64,000 nt of DNA, from NCBI GenBank assembly GCA_030407085.1, contig CM059584.1, positions 7,068,001 through 7,132,000 on the forward strand, read 5' to 3'. Both the position numbers and the translations under genes were made by a program. Shown piece after piece: positions 34,101 to 42,496 of the stretch; the stretch's first letter is position 1; each line of letters begins with the position of its first letter. This stretch comes from Trichopria drosophilae. Taxonomy: Eukaryota > Arthropoda > Insecta > Hymenoptera > Diapriidae. The notes beneath the pieces were generated by a model, which made no database searches, was not told where the DNA came from, and was given only the letters and a program-made list of their open reading frames with translations.

Positions 34101-36093
34101 AATATTTCGAATTGAGAAACGCAACACAATCGAAGTTCATCGATTTAATATCCCAACAAACGAAAAAGTATACGAAAAATCTGTGTACGATTTAATACGA
34201 AATAAGTCTGTTTCTTTCCCACTCTTTCAGTTACGAATGCGAGTGTATACGATATTATACGCGATACATAAACGCACATAACCTCAAAGAAACGATTACT
34301 TTGGATTATCGAATGATTTAAACTCAAAACTAGAAAACAGAACATTTCTTCGAAAATTATGAAATACGGAAAACGATATAATCAATTCTTCGATTAAATT
34401 AACAGAATTTAAAGCTATTCTAAGCCGCAACAAATCAATTTTTGTAATGCGTTAAATACGGTATCGTATAAGATCGAATGAATTCAATTCTGGTATTACA
34501 GGTCGTATAAAATAGTATAAATTCGAATAAGAATCTCGAATAATCAATACGCCACTAGAAAGAAACAGAATGCAAAATATCGATTCCGTATACTTTTTGG
34601 TTTATTGGGACATTCACGTGGATTTTCGAATAATTCAATTCCGAAAAATTCATTTTAATGCGTTGGGTTTTCGTATACAATTATTTTATTACAAAAAAAG
34701 AAGAAAAACAAATGTTACGTCTATGGCAGGCATTGTTTACTTTCACATATATTATTATTACTTAGTGCCGGTGAGATTACATTTTAGTTCGTGTTTTTAT
34801 GTAAAAACTGCTAGTCAATGTTTTTTAGATTATGTTTATGTTCTATTCACATATTATAGCGGATTAGAATGCAAAGAAAATGGTCATGAAACCAAAATAA
34901 AATGTATTCAATTCGTTTTAATACTTTTTTTTAAACTGTAAAAGTAATCATTTGATAAGTCAACAAATGATACCATCTAAAAAAACAATTACCATAAAAT
35001 GATTCAAGACGCCATAATTTTGTTGTTTCCATTAGGAAATGAGTAATTATATAAATACGTTTAATTCATAATCTCAATCTGTACAAGTGCTTCGAATAAT
35101 TCCAAAATAAGTTGGAATAGCTTAGAATTATAATTAATTTGAATGAAATGAAAGTCATAAAACTGAATAATTTTCGAGATGATCTCTAAATGTGCTCTAA
35201 AATAAATCAGAATCACTACTTTCTAAGATCATTCTGAACTATTTTTTATGTTCATGGGATATATCTAACTTCATAAATAAAAAAATGTATAACTTAAAAA
35301 ATTAGCCTACCGAATTTTCATATTGTTTTTTAAGAATATAAACAAATAAATATTAATTTTTATGTAATTTTATGAAATTTATATATTGCTTATTATAAAG
35401 TACATTTTTCGTGGTCATCACGTGTGATCAATTATTTATTAAAATCCCACCATTTTTTAAAATTTAGTATTCAATAAACAAAAGAAAAATATAAAGTGTA
35501 AAATATACAAGTTGTTTTCAACGATTCAATTTTTTTCGTTATTGACATTAACAACAATACCAAAAATAATATCTTATTTTATTTTTTATTTTATATCGTT
35601 AAAACTTCTTAAACTTTTATTTCCAAGAGTTTCTGATCATTCTCAATCACGTGACCTGACGGGACCACCGTATTAATCACGTGACTTGGTTCTCCAAAAT
35701 ATAACTAGATTTCAACACTACACATTAAAAACACAAATAAAATGTCTATATTTCAATATGAAATTGTTTAAATATATTTAAGAATTAGTTGTGGGGAACC
35801 GGAACTAAAACCACCGAATTATTTGCAACCAATAAGCACAACAGTAACCATGTTCACGTTGAAAAAATGACGTTTATACTTGACCACTACGAATTTCTTA
35901 GCATGCAACTGTTTCGTACACTTGGCAAAATAAAAAACTTCGCTACGATGTTTATTTTTTTATAACACATTTACATAATTAGGTCACTGGCACATTAATT
36001 ACACGAAAATTGTTGTGGGATTGGAAAAATCAGATTTTACCAGGGTTCAGCCTTGTCTTGAACTTTGTCGACCCATGTCGGATGAGTTCTCAT
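15273..36093 (-). CDS. IFT122: Intraflagellar transport protein 122, 14-exon gene
   Basis: IFT122 is a core subunit of IFT complex A, which drives retrograde transport and membrane-protein entry in cilia. In insects this mainly concerns sensory neurons and, in some, sperm. I joined exons by GT/AG sites with matching phase: 36041-36093, 33162-33271, 28536-28656, 28247-28457, 27996-28069, 27293-27563, 26870-27031, 21280-21948, 20164-20971, 19867-20093, 19397-19784, 15704-15876, 15451-15612 and 15273-15368. The sum is 3525 nt, giving 1174 aa, close to the animal family length. Residues 1 to about 560 are WD40 propellers, about 560-990 a helical TPR-like solenoid, and the tail has two Cys-pair zinc sites. 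No frameshift or missing exon is seen. The start codon lies in [10 protein letters not shown], matching the short conserved N-terminus. Confidence 0.95.
18185..18413. mobile_element. 229-bp fold-back MITE
   Basis: The left end GGCTTGCGGGTCATAGGC and right end complement GGCTGGCGGGTCATAGGC continue for more than 55 bp of inverted identity, including TTAAAGAAGTAACTAGATCA. The centre is short and AT-rich with no frame. A CTGATGA inside the right arm is not a hammerhead because no matching stem II and GAAA follow. Confidence 0.75.
19073..19122. repeat. (GA)25 microsatellite
   Basis: Fifty bases of uninterrupted GA on the + strand, inside IFT122 intron 11. In the transcript it is a CU tract, 275 bp before the end of that part of the intron nearest exon 11. 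Confidence 0.95.
19397..20971 (-). CDS. IFT122: IFT122 coding exons 9-11
   Basis: Exon 9 (20164-20971) starts [12 protein letters not shown] and carries most of the helical solenoid, with [38 protein letters not shown] and [16 protein letters not shown]. Exon 10 (19867-20093) continues [11 protein letters not shown] to [11 protein letters not shown]. Exon 11 (19397-19784) ends the solenoid and carries a probable zinc site, with Cys pairs CYRC and CAQC at about residues 997/1000 and 1017/1020. Confidence 0.93.
21280..21948 (-). CDS. IFT122: IFT122 coding exon 8
   Basis: A 223-codon exon from [19 protein letters not shown] to [12 protein letters not shown]. It completes the second propeller and includes the conserved [19 protein letters not shown] and [12 protein letters not shown] blocks. 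Phase is 0 at both ends. It was placed against the family rather than by an ATG. Confidence 0.93.
22621..22843 (-). mobile_element. CCCTACTGAAAA-end MITE, copy in IFT122 intron 7
   Basis: In reverse orientation this matches the 39573-39769 element over its full length: CTGGTGAAAATTTCCGTAAA at one end and AACATTTTCGGTAGGG at the other, with ATCATATGA and CACATGAAAAGTTTCCC inside. It lies at the centre of the inner palindrome and so inserted after it formed. Confidence 0.65.
23190..23690. repeat. Inverted pair of 16-bp minisatellites
   Basis: The left array (about 23190-23352) repeats GACACTTCATCGTCTG with small changes roughly ten times. The right array (about 23527-23690) repeats the complement, CAGACGATGAAGTGTC, roughly nine times. 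A 175-bp spacer rich in TTGATCTTTCTCGATC separates them. A faint echo of the unit (GAAGTGTC, AATGAAGTGT) occurs alone at 49200-49290. Confidence 0.85.
24345..25148. mobile_element. TTAA-flanked piggyBac-like MITE, 804 bp
   Basis: TTAA at 24341-24344 and 25149-25152 flank ends that begin CCCTTTGAGTCA and finish TGACTCAAAGGG. This is the expected arrangement for a piggyBac-type insertion. The interior has several AAAATGGCGGATTCAATATG and complement blocks and repeated GGGTCGCTGATTACGAA words. No transposase is present. Confidence 0.75.
25325..26635. mobile_element. 1.3-kb palindromic TTAA-type element
   Basis: The ends are AACCCATTAATGCCTGAAAT and the complement GGCGTTAATGGGTT, followed by AAC. 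Arms of about 640 bp are inverted copies meeting near 25980. Each arm carries the same 86-88 codon frame in mirror orientation, starting near [10 protein letters not shown] treat it as non-coding because its reading follows from the palindrome and no family is recognised. Half copies occur at 9580-10430 and 16940-17480. Confidence 0.75.
26870..27563 (-). CDS. IFT122: IFT122 coding exons 6-7
   Basis: Exon 6 (27293-27563) runs from [20 protein letters not shown] to [10 protein letters not shown]. Exon 7 (26870-27031) runs from [14 protein letters not shown] through [20 protein letters not shown] to VRIKCKDI. Both follow the family without gaps and continue the propeller region. The donor of exon 7 is a strong GTAAGT, followed by the 4.9-kb intron 7, the most repeat-loaded in the gene. 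Confidence 0.93.
27996..28656 (-). CDS. IFT122: IFT122 coding exons 3-5
   Basis: Exon 3 (28536-28656) encodes [20 protein letters not shown] and the WD-type SADKTVIIW. Exon 4 (28247-28457) encodes [22 protein letters not shown] and [20 protein letters not shown]. Exon 5 (27996-28069) encodes [20 protein letters not shown]. The long acidic insertion found in one human isoform after this point is absent, so the protein resembles the shorter isoform. Confidence 0.93.
28981..29155. repeat. Fold-back MITE, copy 1
   Basis: Starts CCCAGTAAACGAAAACGAAT and folds back on itself; arms of about 80 bp end CGTTTTCGTTTACT. It has a close relative 110 bp downstream. Confidence 0.75.
29262..29438. repeat. 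Fold-back MITE, copy 2
   Basis: Same family as 28981-29155 and over 90% alike by eye. It ends GTTTACTGGG, while its left end has decayed to ACCGAGCAAACG. The two copies sit at the inner edges of the flanking inverted arms. Confidence 0.75.
29936..30185. mobile_element. pogo-like MITE, family A, copy 1
   Basis: TA-flanked, 250 bp, ends TAGTAGGACCTCTCTTATTC and complement (first base changed from C). AAGATGGCG lies at 29974-29982. Short CAGT-starting ends with TA duplications are characteristic of pogo/Tigger elements. Confidence 0.8.
30699..31237. mobile_element. pogo-like MITE, family B, hosting a nested family A copy
   Basis: Ends CAGTGATCCTCCCCATATTT and GAGGGAAGGGCCACTG, flanked by TA at 30697-30698 and 31238-31239. 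Without the nested 251-bp insertion and one TA it is 286 bp. AAGATGGCGGC occurs at 30737-30747. Confidence 0.75.
30847..31097. mobile_element. pogo-like MITE, family A, copy 2 (nested)
   Basis: CAGTAGGACCTCTCTTATTC ends, TA at 30845-30846 and 31098-31099, AAGATGGCG at 30886-30894. Nearly identical to the copies at 29936 and 37381, so the family has been active recently. Confidence 0.85.
31696..31962. mobile_element. pogo-like MITE, family C
   Basis: CAGTAGTCCTTCTCTTATTC left end and GGTAAGAGCTACTG right end, TA at 31694-31695 and 31963-31964. AAGATGGCG at 31734-31742. It is related to the larger copy at 45176-45841, sharing TTTGTCCAGTCAGGCAAGAT. Confidence 0.8.
33162..33271 (-). CDS. IFT122: IFT122 coding exon 2
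   Basis: Encodes [19 protein letters not shown] and continues through [16 protein letters not shown], the first WD repeat. It has acceptor TTTGGCAG and donor GTAAAT. An upstream in-frame ATG in the same open frame belongs to intron 1 and should not be taken as the start. Confidence 0.92.
33272..36040 (-). other. IFT122 intron 1
   Basis: A 2.8-kb intron. It shows a direct repeat of CCCAACAAACGAAAAAG at about 34042 and 34153, within a patch of ATACGA-rich words up to about 34560, and three CACGTG boxes near its 5' end. A 123-codon plus frame at 34570-34941 has no family. Confidence 0.5.
35645..35685 (+). promoter_or_regulatory. Pair of ATCACGTGAC boxes
   Basis: CACGTG occurs at 35648-35653 and 35678-35683, both inside AATCACGTGAC, spaced 30 bp; a third CACGTG lies at 35419-35424. 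This is the palindromic E-box bound by bHLH-zip factors such as Max, USF or the TFE group. They lie in intron 1, about 410-450 bp after the IFT122 start codon. Function is inferred from spacing only. Confidence 0.35.
36041..36093 (-). CDS. IFT122: IFT122 coding exon 1
   Basis: The exon encodes [17 protein letters not shown] plus two bases of a Cys codon, and ends CCCTG before donor GTAAAA. It is only 53 nt. I found it by looking for the W-x-D-K...C-I-Y-D start of the family. The join to the exon at 33271 restores [11 protein letters not shown] exactly. No other ATG in frame upstream gives the conserved start. Confidence 0.9.
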
Positions 36094-36226
36094 TTCGGAT
36101 CACAAGAACAAGCACGCTGCAAACTCCGACCGATGGGTTGCAAAATCGAGATCGAGAGATTTCTCGAGGAATCGCGTGCGTGATGTTCAACCAAAACGCG
36201 CGTTTGTTTTGACGTGCGTGACCGAC

Positions 36227-36240
36227 GTTACCAGGGTAAC
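36227..36240 (-). promoter_or_regulatory. RFX X-box of IFT122
   Basis: GTTACC-AG-GGTAAC is a perfect palindromic X-box, with two six-base half sites and a 2-bp spacer. It lies 134 bp upstream of the IFT122 ATG (36093), inside the 60-200 bp range where RFX sites occur in ciliary genes of flies and nematodes. The gene it precedes encodes an IFT component, a standard RFX target class. The motif is directly visible; binding is inference. Confidence 0.85.
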
Positions 36241-36246
36241 GCGTCC

Positions 36247-36257
36247 AAGATGGCGGC
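36247..36257 (+). promoter_or_regulatory. YY1/Pho-like AAGATGGCGGC motif
   Basis: An exact AAGATGGCGGC, the consensus for YY1 (Pho in flies), 6 bp beyond the X-box. YY1 sites of this form often mark promoters near transcription starts. Transcript start is not known here. Confidence 0.5.
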
Positions 36258-36594
36258 GATGTCGATGGTAGCGACAACGCCATTTTTGTGCACACAATAG
36301 GCTCCATTTTCAAAAACACCTGACGGTAAATAATTTGTGTGCGTCGTCTGTTTATTTTTCACTATATATTTTCTTATTTTGTGATGTTGTAATGAGGAAT
36401 TCTTTTTGTTTGTTTTAAGGTTAACTTTCAATATTTTACGTATTTTTGTACAATTCGACAAAAACTAAATATTTTTAAACTACTTTTTGTGTTATTTGTA
36501 ACTAAACGTTATCATTGCAGTGTTTCCCAGTAAACAACAACAAAAAATTGTTGTGAATTCACCATTTCCATACGTACAAGCAACGAATGTGCAT

Positions 36595-37761
36595 CACAGT
36601 AAAAAATCGCGTTGTAAAATTACTACCAGAGATTATCTGTTACTACTCTGAGAGTAGGTAATTTTTCCGACCCACTCTGAGTGTAGTAAAATCCCTAGGA
36701 AATTTGTGAAATTACTACCGTACTTGTAAATTTACATAGGCGGATAGTAATTTTACATAGCTTGAAATACCAGGTTAAAATTTACAACAGCGTTGTAAAA
36801 TTACAGTTTTCTGGTTGAAATTAACAAGCGCTTGAGTAAAATTACAATTTGCCTTGTAATTTTACACATTTTATATTTTCGGGCATTTCAGGTGAGGTTA
36901 GGTTATCTAATCTTTTGTATATTTCAGTATTTTCACGGTTAACCTGTAAATTTTGACAAATATTATTGAGAAAAGGATATCATGGAAAATAAAATTATAT
37001 AGTGCATATGTGTAAGGATTGAATTAAATACTTTATTCTATTTCTCTTTCATGGCATGTTTTTCTTTTACTTTTTTGTATAAAAGCCGTTAAGCCGTTTA
37101 TTAATAATAAGTAAATAAATAAATACATTACCATCAGTTTCAAATCTTGCAATTAAACTTTGCAACTTTAATTTTGTACAACTCTTTTCTTATTTGATTC
37201 AATCTCGTTGCGCTTTGAGTCTCTACAGCACTTACTGTGAGCGTAAATTTACAATCTCAAGTTGAATTTTACTTTATAAAATACAATTCTGAAAATAGTA
37301 AAATTACTGCACTCAGAATAGGTAATTTTTAAGACCCAGTCTGGGAATAGCAATTTTACAACTTTTGTGTAATGTTACTACAGTAGGACCTCTCTTATTC
37401 GAACCTCTCTTATTTGAACCTCTCTTATTCTAATTGTCCAGCCTCTCTTATTCTAATCGTTCCCCCACAAGTCTTCTCCCACTATCACACGAAAAGTCAA
37501 CGAAAAATATTGTCCACGAATCACAAGCTCGCAAGCAAAGTAAGTGGGGGTAAGGGGGAAATTAGAATAAGAGAGGTCGGCACCATCTTGAAAAACTTTA
37601 CTAATTAGAATAAGAGAGGTCCTACTGTATTGCACTGTTAAAATACTTAGCCAAATAGGGATATTACATTTTTCAGAGTTGTGATTTTACACTGCTGCTA
37701 GTAAAACCGTGGTTTAATTTTACAAATCCCTAGTGATTTTACAAAGGGATTTTTTACAGTG
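36595..37761. mobile_element. CACWGTAAAAAAT-end element rich in TTGTAAAATTAC words
   Basis: Left end CACAGTAAAAAATC and right end GATTTTTTACAGTG. The interior repeats GTAAAATTAC / GTAATTTTAC many times in both orientations, which could be sub-terminal protein-binding repeats. A pogo-like MITE is nested at 37381-37627. It begins about 350 bp upstream of the IFT122 X-box. Confidence 0.6.
37381..37627. mobile_element. pogo-like MITE, family A, copy 3 (nested)
   Basis: CAGTAGGACCTCTCTTATTC ends and TA on both sides (37379-37380, 37628-37629). It is in the opposite orientation to the intron 2 copies. The ATGGCG motif has one change here (CACCATCTT near 37581). Confidence 0.85.
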
Positions 37762-38251
37762 ATCTACACCCTACAAACACAAAAGTAACAGTTATGTAAC
37801 ATTTATGTAACAGTGTAACCGTTACGTAAATATTACATAACCTTTACTTTCCGTGTTTGCAGAGTATTCGTTGGTAAGAGAAAAAATTTCAAATGAGAAA
37901 TTTATTTCGAATCCCCTTCAATTAAAAGAATACTTTTGTGTATTACAATTAAAAGTGTATTTTAGCCCAATAAATGCGAAAAAACTCTAATAAATATATT
38001 AATTTGAAAATAATTTTCCTCGTAAATCAAACATAACCTAGAATACAGGATATTTGTTGGTTAAATTAAATTCGTTATGGAAAAATTGATACTGTAACTT
38101 GAAATTTTGTTATCGTCGTTTAACATCTCGAGTTTATGTAAAGGAATTACATAAAATGTTATCAGCCGCCAAACAAAATTTGAATTTTGTCCGCAGTTGA
38201 AATGAAAACAAAATCGAGTCAGGATTTTCAATTATCAGTTTTAACCAATTA

Positions 38252-38648
38252 CATTAGTCCCCATCCTAAGTTATGCGGTCGGGTTTTCCAATATGGCGGT
38301 CGACTGTCCAAAGTTATATCCCCTCACTACCCCCACTGCCGTATTTTTGTTGCGACTTGCGAATGTGTGGGACTAACTTAACCAAACCCAAAAAACAACC
38401 GATTACCGAAGTGTCAAATCAAATTCTACCGACAGTTGACAGAATCAAATATTGAAAAAGTGAACATTTTTATTACCCGAATATTTAACCCTGAACTGAA
38501 CATACATGCTTATGTGTGCTTGTGTTTGAGTGCCGCCATGAAGCAACATCGACACGTCATGGTGGGGGAAGAGGGGAAATTAATAGTATAACTTTAGAAG
38601 GGGAAAATGTGTAACTTTGGATAGGATAACTTAGGATAGGAACCACTG
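38252..38648. mobile_element. pogo-like MITE, family D, copy 1
   Basis: TA-flanked, 397 bp. The left end CATTAGTCCCCATCCTAAGT and right end CTTAGGATAGGAACCACTG are imperfect complements. It contains AATATGGCGG at 38290-38299. The 396-bp relative at 42640-43035 is the same sequence in reverse. Confidence 0.8.
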
Positions 38649-38705
38649 TACAGCTAAAATTCACACTACTAAAAATAAGGATTCAACTAGATTGTAGATA
38701 AAATA

Positions 38706-38725
38706 TTTATTATAAATTCTTTATT
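38706..38725 (-). terminator. PEBP polyadenylation signals
   Basis: Two AATAAA hexamers on the minus strand, at 38706-38711 and 38720-38725, 154-175 nt beyond the PEBP stop. They lie at a plausible distance for the mRNA 3' end. Confidence 0.5.
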
Positions 38726-38878
38726 TCGACAATAAAGTCATACATTTTTATAACCGTTCAAATATCGCTTACAGACTATTTTCCCAATGTCCATTTGGAA
38801 TCTCGATAATGAACTTTTTAACGTAATGATATTTTTCTCGCTGGAAGTATAAAAATATAAATGCCACGTTTTAAAGAA

Positions 38879-39481
38879 TTAACCGCCAAGTTGCTTATAA
38901 AGAATCGGTACATAGTCGTCGTATTCGGCTTGGAACATGTTTCCGGCAATCGGGTCTCCTAATTTGTACTTTTCAGCAAACTTTTTAATTGAAAATTTTG
39001 CTCGATCTGCATCGCTACGGTTTGTCAATCTTGGTTCATCGAAAGTCAATTTTCCGGGTTGTTTGTACGTTAGGAAGACGTATCGATGCAAGCCAGTTTT
39101 CTCAGGTGGACCAGCACCGATATAATCGGACAATACTTCTCCTTTAGAGACGTCATTTCCAGGAATGTTTGTGATCAGCCAATGGTGCCATTCGCGAAAT
39201 TGAGGTTTCGCACGACTAGGAGCATCAGGATCTTGAAAAGAATTTGTATTACAAATGTATTAATTAAAAATACTATAGAAATACTTACCAGTCATACAGA
39301 GAGTATAAAAGCTGGAAGCGTCAGCATCCCATGTAACTTTTGGAGCATCTTTTACTTGCGTTGGAGTTAAAACCTTTCCGATTTCAACATCTCCGTGGGG
39401 ATAAGTTACTTTGGAAACAGCTTTGGGGACAGTGTTGATAACGTCTGGAATAACTTCGTGAGTTTTCAATGCATCAGCCAT
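38879..39481 (-). CDS. Phosphatidylethanolamine-binding protein (PEBP)
   Basis: Two exons, 39289-39481 and 38879-39231, joined with phase 1 across a 57-bp intron, give 181 aa, the usual PEBP length. PEBPs are small, mostly cytosolic proteins that bind phospholipid head groups and can modulate kinases. Both signature motifs are present: DPDAPSR at residues 65-71 (the split Asp restored by the splice) and GLHRYVFL at 111-118, with REWHHWL between. The C-terminus is [14 protein letters not shown]. The start ATG at 39481 ([10 protein letters not shown]) is where most family members begin, but the frame stays open upstream to an acceptor at 39532, so a longer form is likely. Confidence 0.94.
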
Positions 39482-40331
39482 GGTTGCAAAGAGTCGAGAA
39501 CAAAGAAACGGTTTGTTCACAAACGCAGAAGCTGAAAGAAAAATTTAGATATACAAGGTACAAAATTGTCTACCCTACTGAAAATGTTCGTAACATCATA
39601 TGAGATTTTTAAAATATCAGTCGATACGGGAAACTTTTCATGTGATTTCTCATGTAATTATAAGATGTAATAATAATATGAAAAAATGAATTACAATCAT
39701 CTGGATTCCTCTAAGATATTAAAGAAATTATAAAAATTTCATATGATTTTATGGAAATTTTCACCAGGGTAAACTAAAATAACATTTTTTTCTATAATAT
39801 GTCTTATGGTGATATTAGTCGAAGCACACACAATTGCAGATAATAAAAGTAGCGAAAACATTACTATATACTTAGATATAATACAATACGAAATGTCTTA
39901 ATTAAAACTAACTCAGTTCGGATTTAAGATACCAATTTGGAAGCATTGTTGTTCTATAAATATATTAAATTATTCTAAATGTAGAAATGGGAAGGACAAT
40001 TAGTCAACAGTCATAACATTGCAAAATGTTATTTTAAGGTTAGGGTATGCAAGCCGGCTCAATAAACCGGGAAAATGAATTCGGTTACAAATTACAATGT
40101 AAGTATAATAAAAGTAAAAGTAAATAAAAATATAATGTAAAATAATGAACGAATTTGATTAGAAAAAGAGGTTAATAATGTTAATTCTTGGAAGTTACGT
40201 AACATATTTTTGTAAAAATGAGGAAATTGAAATAAATTACGATGTGTAACCTCTTATTAATCTGCAGGGAATATGGATTCTTGTAAACTGCTAATTATTT
40301 ATGTACTTGCGTTACGGGAAAACGCGAGCAT
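39482..40331 (-). CDS. PEBP N-terminal extension, candidate upstream exon
   Basis: The PEBP frame continues upstream to acceptor TTCTTTCAG (exon begins 39531), which means a further 5' exon exists. A candidate is 40316-40331, reading MLAFS plus one base, then donor GTAACG. Joined, the phase is right and the product is 203 aa with leader MLAFSPSAFVNKPFLCSRLF, which has hydrophobic and basic residues and no acids, like a mitochondrial presequence. The donor is weak, and the upstream exon could instead be pure 5' UTR. Confidence 0.4.
39573..39769 (+). mobile_element. CCCTACTGAAAA-end MITE in PEBP 5' intron
   Basis: 197 bp, flanked by TA (39571-39572 and 39770-39771), ends CCCTACTGAAAATGTTCG and TTTTCACCAGGG. 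It is the same family as 22621-22843, there in reverse. Similar termini occur at 45049 and 45844. Confidence 0.8.
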
Positions 40332-40464
40332 CACCAAATTCGTTCTTCAGATTTTTATGGAAGCTGTAATGGATGAAGCGCAGATCGGCGAATTTTACTG
40401 CAATCTACGGTGCGTACTGCGCAGTTCATAGAAATGGATTCAAGCTTACGCAAACGCATAACTA

Positions 40465-41437
40465 CACTGTAAAAAATGTTCAAATTTACAATTTTGTTGC
40501 AATTTTCATGTCTAAAAATATGGTGATATTACCACATTAAACGTTATAAATTTCCTACGAGAGGTTAGGAATTTCAGATCGATTTGTAAATTCCACACTG
40601 TAAAAAATGTAAATGAAATTTACAATTTTGTTGTGATTTCCATGCCTAAAAATATGGTGATATTCCCACGTTAAAAGTTGTAAATTTCCGGCGGGAGGTT
40701 AGGAATTTCAGAACGATTTGTAAATTCCCTACACTGAAGGTGGTAAATTTACAACGCGACGCGTTTTTCCGACGCTATAAGTGGGTAAAAATCAAGCCCA
40801 TTCTGTACATAGTAAATTTACAATATGAGGGGGAAAACCATTGGTGCAGTAAAATTAATTTTTACATTAAAATTCCACATATTTTAGTTTTATTTTGTTT
40901 TTAAATTTAAAGCAGAGGAATATATTGTAAAATTCATTATGAGATGTATTTTAATATTTTAGAGGGTTTTAGAGCTATAATCTTTTGTCGATAAAACTTT
41001 TGTTGAAAGAAAACATTAAATCATAAAATCTAAATTCATAAATTATTGAAATAACAAATTATTATTACAAGCCACTACAATTGGTTCAGAATTACGTGCA
41101 TAAATTTTACCACATAATGTAGAGTTCAAATCACCTGCCCGCATAAGGCTATTGCGCTATAGTTCATAACCTAAAATTTTTCCTATATTTTGTTGTAAAT
41201 TTACTATTCTCTTGCAGAATTTAAACTTCTCTACCGTGTAATATTACTGTAACCTGTAAAATCCATTTTCAATTGTAAATTTACAATTACAAGTTGACAT
41301 TTACAAAGGTAAAAAAGTAATATTCATAGTGCCTATGTAAATTTACAATAATATTGCGTAAAAGTCCTACTTGAAGCATGGGCAATATTGTGTCCAACTC
41401 TGCAAGTTGTAAATTTACATTTCCATTTTTTACAGTG
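40465..41437. mobile_element. CACTGTAAAAAATG-end element
   Basis: Ends CACTGTAAAAAATG and CATTTTTTACAGTG, about 970 bp, with TA before the left end. The interior is rich in TGTAAATTTACA-type palindromes and has two successive versions of its own left end (40465 and 40597). It lies just upstream of the candidate PEBP first exon. Confidence 0.65.
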
Positions 41438-42312
41438 CATACACTGAAGGTGGTAAATTTACAATATGAGGGGGAAAACCATTGGTGTAGTAGTAAAATT
41501 AATTTTTACATTTAAATTCCACATATTTTAGTTTTATTTTGTTTTTAAATGTAAAACAGCGGAATACATTGTAAAATTCATTATAAGGTGTATTTTAATA
41601 TTTTGGAGGTTTTTAGAGCTACAATCTTTTGTCGAAAGAACACATTAAATCTAAATTCTTTTGTTGATAGAAAAACTTTGATCGAAAGCATGTTTTAGAA
41701 CTATACTTTTTTGTCGATAAAACTTTTGTTGAAAGAAAACATTAAATCATAAAATTTAAATTCATAAATTATTAAAATAACAAATTATTATTACAAGCCA
41801 CTACAATTGGTTCAGAATTACGTGCATAAATTTTACCACATAATGTAGAGTTCAAATCACCTGCCCGCATAAGGCTATTGCGCTTTAATACATAACCTAA
41901 AATTTTCCCTGTACGTTCACTGTAAAAAATGAAAATGAAATTTACAATACAATGGTAATTTTCAATCATGAAAATTTGGTAATAACACTGCGTTGAGCGT
42001 TGAAATTTTACCGAAGTGAGGTTAGAGATTTACCGCCGCATTGTAAATTTACGACGTCGAGCATAGGGAAAATACTAGACTGTTGTACTTTTACTACGTC
42101 AAACGTAGGTAATTTTTCGAGCCTACGTTGGACGTGGTAATTTTACAAACGAGTAATATATTACAAGATTTAGGGAAAGTTACTGTGTTCCACATAGTAA
42201 ATTCACTGCGTTGAAAGTGGGTAATTTTCGAGCCCATTCTCAACTGTAATTTTACACGATTTTTTTTACAGTGTTGATGTAAATTTACATTTCCATTTTT
42301 TACCGTGTATTG
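41438..42312. repeat. Partial duplicate of the preceding element plus a short relative
   Basis: 41447-41910 repeats 40727-41195 in direct orientation, including ATATGAGGGGGAAAACCATT and TTCAAATCACCTGCCCGCAT, with small indels. At 41930 a new CACTGTAAAAAATG end begins, and the block ends CCATTTTTTACCGTG near 42305. The result is a cluster of three related elements or one tandem duplication. Confidence 0.6.
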
Positions 42313-42496
42313 TTGTTTTCTATTCACGCAAGACCAACAAATCACTGACATCTCTTTTTATTAGCTTCACCACGACTATTTTGCTTTTGTGGTAATATAT
42401 CTAGCAACTTATGCATCAGTCTCATCAAAGTATGAAAGGAGCTAAAGTGACTCGACATTACACATACGTGCACATAATGTAAAATAAAACAATGCG

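Noticed and set aside
39289..39520. PEBP start at 39520 (frame listed as MNKPFLC)
   Set aside because: The codon there is GTG, not ATG; the first ATG in the exon is at 39481, or the start lies in an upstream exon.
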